This document shows positions 46,844 through 55,903 of a stretch of DNA of 64,000 nucleotides, one piece after another. Under the pieces are notes generated by a model. That model made no database searches. It had not been told where the DNA came from and was given only the letters and a program-made list of their open reading frames with translations. The stretch spans positions 50,480 to 114,479 of the forward strand of contig CAMMZC010000006.1 in NCBI GenBank assembly GCA_946529215.1, read 5' to 3'. The stretch is from an uncultured Clostridia bacterium. Lineage in GTDB: Bacteria > Bacillota > Clostridia > TANB77 > CAG-508. Numbering within the stretch: position 1 is the stretch's first letter; each line of letters opens with the position of its first letter. The translations under genes were made by a program, and so were the position numbers.

Positions 46844-47133
46844 ATCAAATGATTTTTTAAAAGGGTTATTATCATTTGATTTTTAGATTATAAAATACAA
46901 TATATATATACATAAATAGTATAAAACCTAAAGGTTTCAGCCGCAACCATTTATGTTATAAACTAAATTAGTTTTTGCTATATAGGCAATTTGTTTTAAA
47001 AATATTGCTTTTATAGCTAAAGTTTGTCTTTTTTAGACACTTAAAATAATTATATGAAATAATAATTATTTTTATTTTAAAGTGAATGTTACTTTGTGTT
47101 GAATCCACTTTCTTTACTATTTCATATAATTAT
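46844..47133. repeat. Run of foldback structures between rpmJ and rpsM
   Basis: This 340-bp spacer holds four consecutive inverted repeats: 46844-46852/46872-46880 (9-bp arms); about 46911-46956 with an inner AAACCT/AGGTTT stem; about 46977-47021 with GCTATA/TATAGC arms; and 47046-47061/47118-47133 with perfect 16-bp arms plus inner AAAGTG/CACTTT. The last one includes the rpmJ stop codon in its arm. No gene is supported here. Confidence 0.75.
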
Positions 47134-47243
47134 CCTTGTCTTTGTTTGTGTTTAGGGTTTTCGCAAATAACTCTTATTACGCCCTTTCTTTTAATTACTT
47201 TGCACTTATCGCACATTTTCTTTACAGATGGTCTTACTTTCAT
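47130..47243 (-). CDS. rpmJ: Ribosomal protein L36
   Basis: 37-residue 50S protein in its conserved place between infA and rps[21 protein letters not shown] and the final [11 protein letters not shown] show the C-x2-C-x12-C-x4-H zinc-ribbon type. Its stop codon lies inside the arm of a foldback element. Confidence 0.97.
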   Translation of the reverse strand: MKVRPSVKKMCDKCKVIKRKGVIRVICENPKHKQRQG

Positions 47244-47278
47244 TTTTTTCACCCCTCTACTATTGCTTTTCATTCAAG

Positions 47279-47497
47279 CTACTTCGCTCTCCAAGTAATT
47301 CTACCTCTATTTAAATCATAAGGTGAAAGTTCTACTTTTACCTTATCTCCTGGTAGTATCTTTATGTAGTTCATTCTTAATTTACCTGAAATATGTGCTA
47401 ATATTTGATGCCCATTTTCAAGTTCTACTTTAAAATTTGTATTAGGTAAAGCTTCTACAACTGTACCTTCCACTTCTATAGTATCTTCCTTAGCCAT
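47279..47497 (-). CDS. infA: Translation initiation factor IF-1
   Basis: 72-residue OB-fold protein that blocks the ribosomal A site during initiation. [19 protein letters not shown] at the start and [16 protein letters not shown] at the end are canonical. GGAGG precedes the ATG. Between map and rpmJ as usual. Confidence 0.98.
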   Translation of the reverse strand: MAKEDTIEVEGTVVEALPNTNFKVELENGHQILAHISGKLRMNYIKILPGDKVKVELSPYDLNRGRITWRAK

Positions 47498-47579
47498 AAA
47501 TTCCGCCTCCTTAAAGAGCTTTGTAATATGTAAACTTTAATTTTGTCCATATTAACTTCTATATTATATACCATTTTTT

Positions 47580-48350
47580 TTAGATTGTCAAGATTTTTGG
47601 CTCATTTTCTGTAATTAAAATTGTATTTTCATAATGAGCTGCTAAACTTCCGTCTTCTGTAACTATTGTCCAACCATCTTCAAGCTCTAAAATATTGTGT
47701 TTTCCTTGTATTACCATAGGTTCAATTGCAAGTGTCATACCTGGCTCGATTCTTGGTCCTTTTCCTGCTTTTCCGTAATTTGGAATTTCTGGTTCTTCAT
47801 GCATTTCTCTTCCAATTCCATGTCCTTCAAATTCTTGAACTACTGAGTATCCATTTGCTTTTACAAATTCACCTATTGCATGAGATATATCTCCTATTCT
47901 ATTTCCTGGTTTTGCATATTTTATACCTTCATAAAAAGCTGCTTTTGTAACATCTACTAGCCTTTGTGCATCTTTTGATGTCTTCCCTCCACATATAAAA
48001 GTACGTGCCGCATCTCCATTAAATCCATTTTTTAGAATGACTGTATCTACACTTACTAGGTCCCCTTGTTTTATAATTTTATTTTTTATAGGAACTCCGT
48101 GAATTACCTCATCATTTACAGAAATGCATGTTGCATGCCTATATGGCGGAACACCTTTTATTCCTGGATCATATCCTATCTGGGCAGGTATTCCTCCTAA
48201 ATCACGCATTATTTTTTCTGCTCTCCTGTCTAGCTCAAATGTTGATATTCCTGGTTTTACTTCTTTTTCTAATTCTTCATAAAATTTTGCAACTATTTTG
48301 CATACATCTTCCATCAATTTTATTTCTTTTTCATTTTTTATTGAAATCAT
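47580..48350 (-). CDS. map: Methionine aminopeptidase
   Basis: Removes the N-terminal methionine of new proteins; type I enzyme of 256 residues. Metal-ligand segments are visible: VSVDTVILKNGFNGDAARTF, GHGIGREMHEEPEIPN and AIEPMV. I use the ATG at 48350, preceded by GGAAGGG; the longer reading from 48380 overlaps the upstream hepT-like gene and is not family-like. Normally adk directly precedes map; here three other genes intervene. Confidence 0.97.
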   Translation of the reverse strand: MISIKNEKEIKLMEDVCKIVAKFYEELEKEVKPGISTFELDRRAEKIMRDLGGIPAQIGYDPGIKGVPPYRHATCISVNDEVIHGVPIKNKIIKQGDLVSVDTVILKNGFNGDAARTFICGGKTSKDAQRLVDVTKAAFYEGIKYAKPGNRIGDISHAIGEFVKANGYSVVQEFEGHGIGREMHEEPEIPNYGKAGKGPRIEPGMTLAIEPMVIQGKHNILELEDGWTIVTEDGSLAAHYENTILITENEPKILTI

Positions 48351-48351
48351 T

Positions 48352-48708
48352 TTATTGCCCTTCCTCAATATCATTCTCACTTAATATTTTTTCTAAATCT
48401 TCCTTTAAATTATCAATATCATTCTCTATGATATCCCAAATTAAGTTTAGGTTTATTCCTTCATAATCATGAACTATTTTGTTTCTTAAATTCTTTATAA
48501 TTATCCACTCTATATTACTATATTTATCCATAGTGTCTTTACTTATATTTTTAACTAATTCTCCAATTTGACTTATTGCAAATACAGTTGCATCAACCTT
48601 TTCTTCATTATTAGAAAATTGTTCGAAATTATAGTCTTTTGTATATTTCAATGCTTTATCTGCATAATCTATCATCTTTCTTATAGACATATATTCCTTA
48701 TTTTTCAT
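48352..48708 (-). CDS. HepT-family toxin (HEPN RNase)
   Basis: 118-residue helical HEPN protein of the HepT/DUF86 type. The active-site motif RNKIVHDYEG (R-x4-H-x-Y) is intact. In described HepT/MntA systems the toxin cleaves RNA or tRNA and is silenced by AMPylation of the Tyr by MntA. The ATG at 48708 overlaps the end of the MntA-like gene (48698) by 11 bp, and GGAG lies 9 nt upstream. It is inserted between adk and map in the ribosomal super-operon. Confidence 0.88.
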   Translation of the reverse strand: MKNKEYMSIRKMIDYADKALKYTKDYNFEQFSNNEEKVDATVFAISQIGELVKNISKDTMDKYSNIEWIIIKNLRNKIVHDYEGINLNLIWDIIENDIDNLKEDLEKILSENDIEEGQ

Positions 48709-49006
48709 AAACAACAACTCCTGTCTTTTTTATCTCTTTATCTATTGGAGAATCCATAATTATCTCATATTTTTCAAATCCATCTATTTCTTTTTGCATT
48801 TTTTCTTCTATAATACTAAATAACTTAAGTAATGCAAATCCTTTTAATTCTGAATGAGTATCTACAACTAAATCTATATCACTTTTTTTATTTGCTTTTT
48901 TCTTTGCATACGATCCAAACAATACTACATGGTATACTGGCTGTTCTTTTAATATTTCTTCTAACATTTTTTTTATTTCATCAATTGTGTATACTTTTTC
49001 ACTCAT
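48698..49006 (-). CDS. MntA-family nucleotidyltransferase antitoxin
   Basis: 102-residue minimal nucleotidyltransferase. The catalytic pattern GSYAKKKANKKSDIDLVVD (GSx10DxD) is complete. In HepT/MntA modules this enzyme AMPylates the HepT active-site Tyr. The ATG at 49006 has GGAGG at good spacing. Stop codon overlaps the start of the hepT-like gene, so the two are translationally coupled. Second of three guest genes between adk and map. Confidence 0.9.
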   Translation of the reverse strand: MSEKVYTIDEIKKMLEEILKEQPVYHVVLFGSYAKKKANKKSDIDLVVDTHSELKGFALLKLFSIIEEKMQKEIDGFEKYEIIMDSPIDKEIKKTGVVVYEK

Positions 49007-49023
49007 AGAAAAATCCTCCATTC

Positions 49024-49848
49024 TTATTCATTAGGTTCCCAAATTGCCGTTAATACATAACGATCATTATTATTTTGAGTTACCTTTGTAGATGATGTTA
49101 CATAGTATGGTTCGTATTCTGTGGCTGTTGAGCCTTCTTCAAGTTGAACATTTGAAATATCCACATTTGCATCTCCAGGAGTACTCATTCTTACAAATCT
49201 AAACCAAATATATGGTGGTGAATAAAGAAAACTACTTGGAGTCGTAAAACTATCTGTTTTTCTTCCTGAATTAGAATAGTTTCCCAAAGTACTTGATATA
49301 TCTTTTTGAAATGTACTTATACCATAGCCCACGCTATCATATATATTATTAGTTGATGAATTGACCTTATAGTCAAAGGACATTATATAAGTTGTATCCG
49401 GCTTTAATGTATATTTAGGAGATGATGTTGTATCTTTATAATAATTATTATTAAAACTAATATTTTGATCTTGGATGTTAACTAAATTCTTCCCATTCCA
49501 CCCCTTAAAAGTATATCCATCTCTTGTTGGGGTAGGAAGTTCTCCATAGGTTTCTCCAAGTTTTACAACTTTAGAAGTTGGAGTTACAGTTCCTCCATTT
49601 GGGTCAAAAGTAACTGTTCTTTTTAAACTTTCTTCAGCATATATTTGAGACTCATTCCCTACATCTTTCTCATAGCTTAACTTAATTTTTTCTAGTTGTG
49701 AATCAATACTTCTTTCTTTATTTTTAAAGCTAACACCTACACTTGTAACTACAACTAAAAAGAACAAAGCTGATAAAAGAACAAATAGTGAAATAGAACC
49801 TTTTTCATTTTTTAATATCTTTTGCATATTATATTTTGTATTGCGCAC
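49024..49848 (-). CDS. Surface protein with InlB-type repeat, inserted in rp operon
   Basis: 274 residues. The N-terminus has a pilin/TadE-like or type II-signal-like membrane segment (NEKGSISLFVLLSALFFLVV, about 14-33). Then comes a Listeria-Bacteroides (InlB B, Flg_new) repeat (about 76-110; FDPNGGTV...PTRDGYTFKGW) and a beta-rich carbohydrate-binding-like domain to the end. The start codon is uncertain (GTG at 49848 or ATG at 49827, neither with a clear ribosome binding site). It sits between adk and the mntA/hepT pair inside an otherwise conserved operon, which is unusual. Confidence 0.75.
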   Translation of the reverse strand: MRNTKYNMQKILKNEKGSISLFVLLSALFFLVVVTSVGVSFKNKERSIDSQLEKIKLSYEKDVGNESQIYAEESLKRTVTFDPNGGTVTPTSKVVKLGETYGELPTPTRDGYTFKGWNGKNLVNIQDQNISFNNNYYKDTTSSPKYTLKPDTTYIMSFDYKVNSSTNNIYDSVGYGISTFQKDISSTLGNYSNSGRKTDSFTTPSSFLYSPPYIWFRFVRMSTPGDANVDISNVQLEEGSTATEYEPYYVTSSTKVTQNNNDRYVLTAIWEPNE

Positions 49849-49930
49849 TTAAATCAAAGCTCACAATACTCTCCTTTCTTCATTTAATTGTATTTTTATT
49901 TTTTTAAAATTAATATACCTTAAAACCTTT

Positions 49931-50587
49931 TTATTTTCTCATTGAATCTATCAAATCTTTTGCTGCTTCAGGTGCTAGTCTATTAATTGAAATACTTATT
50001 TCTTCTTCTTTTACAATTCCCTTTTCTTTGTAGTATTTTATAACTGGTTCTGTTTCATTAAAGAAAATTTCAAGTCTTGTTTTTAATTTTTCTTCTGTGT
50101 CATCTACTCTTTTTGTAAGTTCTACACCGCAATCGTCACAAATTTCTCCATTTTTAGGTTTGTTAAGTACCATATTATATACTCTTTTACATTTTGGGCA
50201 TTCTCTTCTTGCCATTACTCTTTCAATTATTTCTTCTGTTGGAGTTTTTAAATATGCAACTAAATCTAGTTTTGTGCCCTTTTCTTCTAATATTTTATCT
50301 AATTCTTCTGCTTGTGCTATGTTTCTTGGATATCCGTCTAATATAAATCCATTTTCACAATCAGGTTCATTTATTCTTGATTTTACCATTGCATTTGTAA
50401 CTTCATCTGGTACTAATTTTCCTTCATCTGCATATTTTGTTGCTATTTTTCCAAGCTCAGTTCCTTCTTTAATATTTTTTCTGAATATGTCTCCTGTTGA
50501 AATATGTGGAATATTTAATTCTCCTTTTAATATTCCTGCAACTGTTCCTTTTCCTGTGCCTTGTGCACCCATCATAACTATATTCAT
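49931..50587 (-). CDS. adk: Adenylate kinase
   Basis: Interconverts AMP, ADP and ATP; 218 residues. The P-loop is GAQGTGKGT rather than the commoner GxPGxGKGT. The LID domain carries four cysteines (CPKC and CDDC, about 130-150), the zinc-binding form found in Gram-positives. ATG at 50587 (8 nt after AAAGGAG) is preferred to the ATG three... codons upstream at 50593, which overlaps the site. Classical neighbour of secY. Confidence 0.97.
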   Translation of the reverse strand: MNIVMMGAQGTGKGTVAGILKGELNIPHISTGDIFRKNIKEGTELGKIATKYADEGKLVPDEVTNAMVKSRINEPDCENGFILDGYPRNIAQAEELDKILEEKGTKLDLVAYLKTPTEEIIERVMARRECPKCKRVYNMVLNKPKNGEICDDCGVELTKRVDDTEEKLKTRLEIFFNETEPVIKYYKEKGIVKEEEISISINRLAPEAAKDLIDSMRK

Positions 50588-50734
50588 ACTCATTTCTCCT
50601 TTATAATTTTTGCTATTTCTAGCTTTCTACGATTACTATTCTATATCTTTTTCCACATTTTGTCAATATATATGGACAACAAAAAAACATCTATCAAAAA
50701 ACTGATAAATGCTTTTTTATTATTATTTTTCAAA

Positions 50735-52063
50735 TTATTCTAAGAATCCCTTATAATGTCTCATAACTAATTGAGATTCTAGTTGTTGTATTGTTTCTAT
50801 AGCTACACCAACGACAATTAATACTGCAGTTCCTCCAAAAGTAATATTTAATCCTGTGAATCTTAGTAACATTGGAAGTATTGCGATTATTGCTAAATAT
50901 ATTCCTCCAAATAATGTTATTTTAGAAATTACAGATGATAAATATTCTGTAGTTGGTTTTCCTGCTCTTATTCCTGGTATAAATCCACCATTCTTTTTAA
51001 TATTTGTTGATATTTCTGCAGGGTTCATTGTTGCATAAGTATAGAAATATGTAAATCCTAAGATTAATAATAAATATACTATTGCATTTGCAATTGTAAA
51101 TCCGATTCCAACATTGGCATCAGATGTTGCAATTGAAAATTTATATACTCCTGCCCAAAAACCTGTAGCAGTTTCAATATTTCTATTAAATAATTGAATT
51201 ACAATTGCTGGAAATGTCATAAATGCTGAAGCAAAGATTATTGGCATAACTCCTGCCATTGCAAGTTTTAATGGTATATGTGTATTTTGTGCTCCCATCA
51301 TTTTTCTTCCAACAACTCTTTTTGAATATTGTACAGGAATTCTTCTTTCTGCAAGTTGCATATATACTACTGCAGCAATTAATATTATTGCTCCAATAAT
51401 TATTGCAAGTGATATTAAAAATCCTGTTGTACTAAATCCACTTTCTGTAGCAATTAATCTCCAAATTGTTACTACAGCAGATGGCATTCTTGATATAATT
51501 CCAACAAAAATTATCATAGAAATTCCATTTCCTACACCCTTGTTTGTGATTTGTTCTCCAAGCCACATAAGTAATGAAGTTCCTGCAACAAATCCTGTTA
51601 TAACCATTGCAGCTGTTAAAAATCCAGGATTTATAAATATTTGCATTGTTGTATTTTTGCTATATGTAAAATATAGTCCTAGTCCTTCTATTAAAGCTAA
51701 TACTAAAGTTAACATTTTAGTATATTTGTTAATTTTTTGCCTTCCTTCTTCTCCACCTTCTTTTGTTAATTTCTCTAATGCAGGAATTACAAATCCTAAT
51801 AATTGAATTATAATTGAAGCATTAATATACGGTGTTATTGTCATTGCAAATATAGAGAATCTTGAGAAAGCTCCTCCTGAAATTAAGTTAATCAATCCAG
51901 CTATACCTGTACTACTTTTCATTGCTTCATCCAAAGCCAAAGCGTCAACTCCAGGTACAGTAATATAACATCCAAATCTAAATATTATAATTAATATTAT
52001 TGTGTATATTATTTTTTTTCTAAGTTCCGGTGTTTTCCAAGCATTTTTAATTGTTTTAAACAA
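50735..52063 (-). CDS. secY: Protein translocase subunit SecY
   Basis: Channel of the Sec translocon, 442 residues, about ten membrane helices. The second-helix plug region ALDEAMKSS, the cytoplasmic GVGNGISMIIF and the late NPAEISTNIKKNGGFIPGIRAG motif are standard. Directly after rplO, before adk. Confidence 0.98.
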   Translation of the reverse strand: MFKTIKNAWKTPELRKKIIYTIILIIIFRFGCYITVPGVDALALDEAMKSSTGIAGLINLISGGAFSRFSIFAMTITPYINASIIIQLLGFVIPALEKLTKEGGEEGRQKINKYTKMLTLVLALIEGLGLYFTYSKNTTMQIFINPGFLTAAMVITGFVAGTSLLMWLGEQITNKGVGNGISMIIFVGIISRMPSAVVTIWRLIATESGFSTTGFLISLAIIIGAIILIAAVVYMQLAERRIPVQYSKRVVGRKMMGAQNTHIPLKLAMAGVMPIIFASAFMTFPAIVIQLFNRNIETATGFWAGVYKFSIATSDANVGIGFTIANAIVYLLLILGFTYFYTYATMNPAEISTNIKKNGGFIPGIRAGKPTTEYLSSVISKITLFGGIYLAIIAILPMLLRFTGLNITFGGTAVLIVVGVAIETIQQLESQLVMRHYKGFLE

Positions 52064-52064
52064 T

Positions 52065-52499
52065 TTAAATCACCTCAGCCTTTCCGCCTAAAGCTTCTAT
52101 TTTTTCCTTAGCGCTAGCTGTAAATCTAGTAGCTTTAACATTTAATTTTTTATCTAATTTTCCTGTAGCTAATACTACGATTCCATCATTTATTTTTCCA
52201 ATTATATTTTCTGCAAGTAGAGTCTCTGCTGTAACATCTGTAGCTTTGCTCTTATTAAGCATTGTTAATGTTACTTCTGTATAAGTTTTAGCATGGATAT
52301 TTGTAAATCCTCTTTTTGGTAATCTTCTATATAGTGGTGTTTGACCTCCTTCAAATCCACGTCTTACACCTCCACCAGATCTAGCTTTTTGTCCTTTTTG
52401 TCCTCTACCTGAAGTTTTACCATTTCCAGAACCCATTCCACGTCCAAGTCTATTTGCTGTTTTTTTCTTCATAGCTGGTTTTAATTCTTCTATTTTCAT
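52065..52499 (-). CDS. rplO: Ribosomal protein L15
   Basis: 50S assembly protein, 144 residues. The Gly/Arg-rich N-terminal tail ([20 protein letters not shown]) and C-terminal [12 protein letters not shown] region are canonical. Two bases separate its stop from the secY start. In most bacteria rpmD lies just upstream; here only 69 bp lie between rpsE and rplO and no rpmD is found. Confidence 0.98.
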   Translation of the reverse strand: MKIEELKPAMKKKTANRLGRGMGSGNGKTSGRGQKGQKARSGGGVRRGFEGGQTPLYRRLPKRGFTNIHAKTYTEVTLTMLNKSKATDVTAETLLAENIIGKINDGIVVLATGKLDKKLNVKATRFTASAKEKIEALGGKAEVI

Positions 52500-52568
52500 T
52501 TTTGGTTTGCACCTCCTTGTTATGAATTTTATATTATTTCTTTTTAAAAATCAATAGTTATTCAAAAA

Positions 52569-53057
52569 TTAAAGTATTTCTGATACTTTCTTTCCCCTCT
52601 TAGCTGCAACTTGTTCTACTGTTTGCATTGATTTTAATCCTTCGATAGTAGCATATACAACGTTTCTTGGATTATTTGTTCCAATAACTTTTGTACGTAT
52701 ATTTTGATATCCTGCAAGTTCAAGTACTGGTCTAACACTTCCTCCAGCGATAAGTCCTGTACCTACTGCAGCAGGTTTTAATAATACATTTGCACTACCA
52801 AATTTTCCTATAAATTCATGAGGTACTGTTGTGTTTACAATAGGAACTTCAATTAAGTTCTTTTTAGCTTCTTGAATAGCTTTCTTTATAGCATCTGGAA
52901 CTTCAGCTGCTTTACCATTTCCAACACCTACATGACCATTTCCGTCACCAACAACAACAACTGCACTAAATCTAAAGTTTCTACCACCTTTTACAACTTT
53001 TGCAACTCTGCTGATAGCAACAACTTTTTCTTTTAATTCATTTTCTTGCTTTTCCAT
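52569..53057 (-). CDS. rpsE: Ribosomal protein S5
   Basis: 30S fidelity protein, 162 residues. The N-terminal domain has [25 protein letters not shown], followed by [21 protein letters not shown] lies 13 nt from the ATG, a long spacing. Followed by rplO without rpmD between. Confidence 0.98.
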   Translation of the reverse strand: MEKQENELKEKVVAISRVAKVVKGGRNFRFSAVVVVGDGNGHVGVGNGKAAEVPDAIKKAIQEAKKNLIEVPIVNTTVPHEFIGKFGSANVLLKPAAVGTGLIAGGSVRPVLELAGYQNIRTKVIGTNNPRNVVYATIEGLKSMQTVEQVAAKRGKKVSEIL

Positions 53058-53082
53058 GTAAATTTCTTTACCCTCCTTTAAA

Positions 53083-53442
53083 TTAGAATTTTAATCCATT
53101 TTCTCTAGCTGCTTCTGCTAATTCTTTAATTACTCCATGATATATGTATCCACCACGATCAAAAACAACTTCTGTTATATTTTTTTCTGTAGCTTTTTTA
53201 GCAATTAAAGCTCCAACTTCTTTCGCAGCTTCTTTATTTGCATGTTTTGTTTTTACTGATTTATCTAATGTTGAAGCACTAACTAATGTAGTTCCTTGAA
53301 CATCATCGATAATTTGTGCATATATATTTGTGTTACTTCTATATACACATAATCTTGGTCTTTCAGCTGTTCCACTTATTTTTGTTCTAACTCTTTTATG
53401 TCTTCTTGCTCTTTCAAATTTTCTATCTGTATTTGAAACCAT
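53083..53442 (-). CDS. rplR: Ribosomal protein L18
   Basis: 5S rRNA-binding 50S protein, 119 residues. [25 protein letters not shown] at the start and [20 protein letters not shown] at the end are canonical, split in full-length form around residue 60. Between rplF and rpsE. A repeat element separates it from rplF. Confidence 0.98.
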   Translation of the reverse strand: MVSNTDRKFERARRHKRVRTKISGTAERPRLCVYRSNTNIYAQIIDDVQGTTLVSASTLDKSVKTKHANKEAAKEVGALIAKKATEKNITEVVFDRGGYIYHGVIKELAEAARENGLKF

Positions 53443-53482
53443 TTTATTTCTCCTTTCTTCATATTCGAATATTTATGATTTC

Positions 53483-53606
53483 TAATTTTAATCAAAAACG
53501 AGTATTGCAAGGCGAAATTTTATGAAAAAGCAGAGCATACAATGTAGTATGTGAGCATTTTGAATAAAATTTCAACAAAGCAAGACGAAGTTTTTCATTA
53601 AAATTA
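53483..53606. repeat. Hairpin repeat element, copy B
   Basis: About 124-bp imperfect palindrome whose upstream arm contains the rplF stop codon. Outer arms TAATTTTAAT/ATTAAAATTA extend into AAAAACG/CGAAGTTTTT. The apical core GAGCATACAATGTAGTATG forms a CATAC/GTATG hairpin. Shares internal segments with copy C (TCAAAAACGAGTATTG and GCGAAATT). Confidence 0.85.
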
Positions 53607-54140
53607 TTTACCAGTTTTACCAACCTTACGACGTATAACTTCTTCAGCATATTTAATTCCTTTACCTCTATATACTTCAGGTGGTCTCTTTGTTCTTATT
53701 TCTGCTGCTACTTGACCTACTTGTTCTTTATTAATTCCTTTTACTATAATAGTATTTGGATTTGGAACATCAAAAGAAATTCCTGTAGGTGCTTTATATA
53801 TAACTGGGTGTGAATATCCAAGTGAAAGATTTAAATCATTTCCTTGTTTTTGAACTCTATATCCAACACCATTTATTTGTAATTCTCTAGTGAATTCATT
53901 TTGCACACCTTCAATCATATTGTTTACTAATGTTCTTGTTAAACCATGTAAACTTTTATCTAATCTTTCTTCACTGCTTCTTGAAAATGTTAATGTTCCT
54001 TCTTCAAGTTTAACTGTGATTTCAGGATTAATATCTCTTTCAAGTGTACCTTTTGGTCCTTTTACAGTAATATGTTGTCCGTCTAATTTAACTTCTACTC
54101 CTGCTGGTACTGTAATAGGTTTATTTCCTATTCTTGACAT
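53604..54140 (-). CDS. rplF: Ribosomal protein L6
   Basis: 50S protein near the factor-binding site, 178 residues. SRIGNKPITVPAGVEV at the start and RPPEVYRGKGIKYAEEV near the end are canonical. Its stop codon lies inside the arm of repeat copy B. A small membrane ORF immediately precedes it. Confidence 0.98.
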   Translation of the reverse strand: MSRIGNKPITVPAGVEVKLDGQHITVKGPKGTLERDINPEITVKLEEGTLTFSRSSEERLDKSLHGLTRTLVNNMIEGVQNEFTRELQINGVGYRVQKQGNDLNLSLGYSHPVIYKAPTGISFDVPNPNTIIVKGINKEQVGQVAAEIRTKRPPEVYRGKGIKYAEEVIRRKVGKTGK

Positions 54141-54383
54141 TTAAGGTTCCTCCTTCTTTTTATTTTTAACAATGTTTATAATTAATTTGATAAAGATAAC
54201 TAGTTGAATATTCGCTGTTATTATTAGCAATCCATATTTAACAAATAATTCTATATATGTTGTAGATGTTCCTCCAGACACATCATAATATATTTTTCCT
54301 AAATATGTATAAGTTGATGGATGCCATATACTTATGTTCTCTACAACTATATTAATTATTCCTGATAAAATAATTAGCAACAA
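54141..54383 (-). CDS. Small membrane ORF between rpsH and rplF
   Basis: 80-residue ORF with hydrophobic segments (about 1-17 and 47-73) and a basic C-terminus (KNKKKEEP). Its start is doubtful: the TTG at 54383 lacks a good ribosome binding site. Its stop overlaps the region upstream of the rplF start, where the usual junction is tight. It may be a small guest gene or remnant of one. No family recognised. Confidence 0.4.
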   Translation of the reverse strand: MLLIILSGIINIVVENISIWHPSTYTYLGKIYYDVSGGTSTTYIELFVKYGLLIITANIQLVIFIKLIINIVKNKKKEEP

Positions 54384-54451
54384 TCTATAGGACTACCCCA
54401 AACAAAGCTAATTTTATTATTCATATCTATTACCTCTTATCTTAATCTCAA

Positions 54452-54850
54452 TTACCAAATATAAGCTAAAACTTCTCCACCTACTCCAGCTGCTCTTGCT
54501 TCTTTGTCTGTCATAAGACCTTTAGATGTAGAAATAATTGCTATACCTAATCCATTAAGTACTTTAGGTAATTCTTCTTTATTTGCATAAACTTTTAATC
54601 CTGGTTTACTTATTCTTTTTAAACCATCTATTACTTTAGCACCTTTTTCACCGTACTTTAAAGTAATTCTAATTGTTCCTTGAGCATTATCATTTATTTG
54701 CTCAAAAGATTTTATATATCCTTCTCTGTATAAAATCTCAGCTATACCAACCTTCATTTTTGAAGCAGGTACATCTACTGTTTTATGCTTTGAAGTATTT
54801 GCATTTCTTATTCTTGTTAGCATATCTGCTATTGGATCAGTTGTGTTCAT
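54452..54850 (-). CDS. rpsH: Ribosomal protein S8
   Basis: 30S assembly protein, 132 residues; in several bacteria it represses the spc operon by binding rplE-region m[19 protein letters not shown] and the C-terminal [20 protein letters not shown] are canonical. Between rpsN and rplF. Confidence 0.98.
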   Translation of the reverse strand: MNTTDPIADMLTRIRNANTSKHKTVDVPASKMKVGIAEILYREGYIKSFEQINDNAQGTIRITLKYGEKGAKVIDGLKRISKPGLKVYANKEELPKVLNGLGIAIISTSKGLMTDKEARAAGVGGEVLAYIW

Positions 54851-54904
54851 TACTAACCTCCTTTTTCTTTTAATTCATCTTAATATTTCTTTATATTTGC
54901 TTTA

Positions 54905-55090
54905 TTACCAGCTAGCCTTTTTAACTCCAGGAATTTCGCCCTTATTAGCTAATTCTCTGAAACAAATACGGCAAATACCATATTTTCTTATATAGGCATG
55001 TGGTCTACCACATAATTTACATCTGTTATATTCTCTTGTTTTGTATTTTTGTGGTCTTTGTTGTTTTACTTTCATTGACATTTTTGCCAT
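54905..55090 (-). CDS. rpsN: Ribosomal protein S14, zinc type
   Basis: 61-residue zinc-binding S14. [21 protein letters not shown] shows the two CxxC pairs; length is typical of the short zinc form. AGGAGG precedes the ATG. Between rplE and rpsH, in usual order. Confidence 0.98.
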   Translation of the reverse strand: MAKMSMKVKQQRPQKYKTREYNRCKLCGRPHAYIRKYGICRICFRELANKGEIPGVKKASW

Positions 55091-55120
55091 TGAACAATTC
55101 CTCCTAAATTAAATTTTGTT

Positions 55121-55243
55121 AAACTAATCAAAAACGAGTATTGGTAAGCGAAATTGTTTTAAAATGCAAGGGAACGTACTTTGTGTATGTGACCGCGTTT
55201 TAAAATAATTTCAACAACCCAAGACGACGTTTTTCATTAGTTT
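55121..55243. repeat. Hairpin repeat element, copy C
   Basis: About 123-bp imperfect palindrome with outer arms AAACTAAT/ATTAGTTT; one arm contains the rplE stop codon. The inner core is GGAACGTACTTTGTGTATGTGACC. Closely related to copy B over AAAAACGAGTATTG and GCGAAATT. Confidence 0.85.
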
Positions 55244-55781
55244 AGTTCTTAAAAGGCATTCCTAATAATCTAAGTAACTCTCTAGCCTCTTCGTCAGTTT
55301 CAGCTGTAGTTACAAAAATTATATCCATTCCTCTTAATTTATCAACTTTATCATATTCGATTTCTGGGAATATTAATTGTTCTTTTAATCCCATAGAATA
55401 ATTTCCTCTACCATCAAAAGAATCTGCTGATACTCCTCTAAAATCTCTAACTCTTGGAAGTGCAACATTAAATAGCTTGTATGCAAAATCATACATTTTA
55501 TCTTTTCTTAATGTTACTTTGCATCCTAAGTCTTGACCTTCTCTTATTTTAAATGCTGCAATTGATTTTTTAGCTTTAGTTACTATAGGTTTTTGACCTG
55601 TAATTTGAGCTAATTCTTTCATTGCATTTTCTAATGCTTTAGGATTTTCTCTTGTATCTCCTAAACCAATATTTATAACTATTTTATCTAATTTTGGAAC
55701 TTGCATTGTAGATTTGTATTCAAACTTTTTTGTTAAAGCTGGAACAACTTGTTTTTCATATTGTTCTTTAAGTGCATTCAT
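55242..55781 (-). CDS. rplE: Ribosomal protein L5
   Basis: 5S-binding 50S protein, 179 residues. [21 protein letters not shown] and the [20 protein letters not shown] segment are canonical, complete to the C-terminal [13 protein letters not shown]. Its stop codon is in the arm of repeat copy C. Confidence 0.98.
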   Translation of the reverse strand: MNALKEQYEKQVVPALTKKFEYKSTMQVPKLDKIVINIGLGDTRENPKALENAMKELAQITGQKPIVTKAKKSIAAFKIREGQDLGCKVTLRKDKMYDFAYKLFNVALPRVRDFRGVSADSFDGRGNYSMGLKEQLIFPEIEYDKVDKLRGMDIIFVTTAETDEEARELLRLLGMPFKN

Positions 55782-55864
55782 TTCTAGCTCTCCTTTCTTT
55801 ATATTTTATTATATAGAAAAATCTTTGATTTTTCGTATATAAAAAGAAAATTTACATATTTATA

Positions 55865-55888
55865 GTGCGATTGCGCAGCAATCTGCAC
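55865..55888. other. GC-rich hairpin between rplX and rplE
   Basis: A strong stem (GTGCGATTGC with GCAATCTGCAC, one bulge, short loop) starts 16 bp after the rplX stop. A second hairpin (GAAAAATC/GATTTTTC) lies about 35 bp further downstream. No U-run typical of a terminator follows the first. Confidence 0.55.
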
Positions 55889-55903
55889 ATCGTGGAAATT
55901 ATC

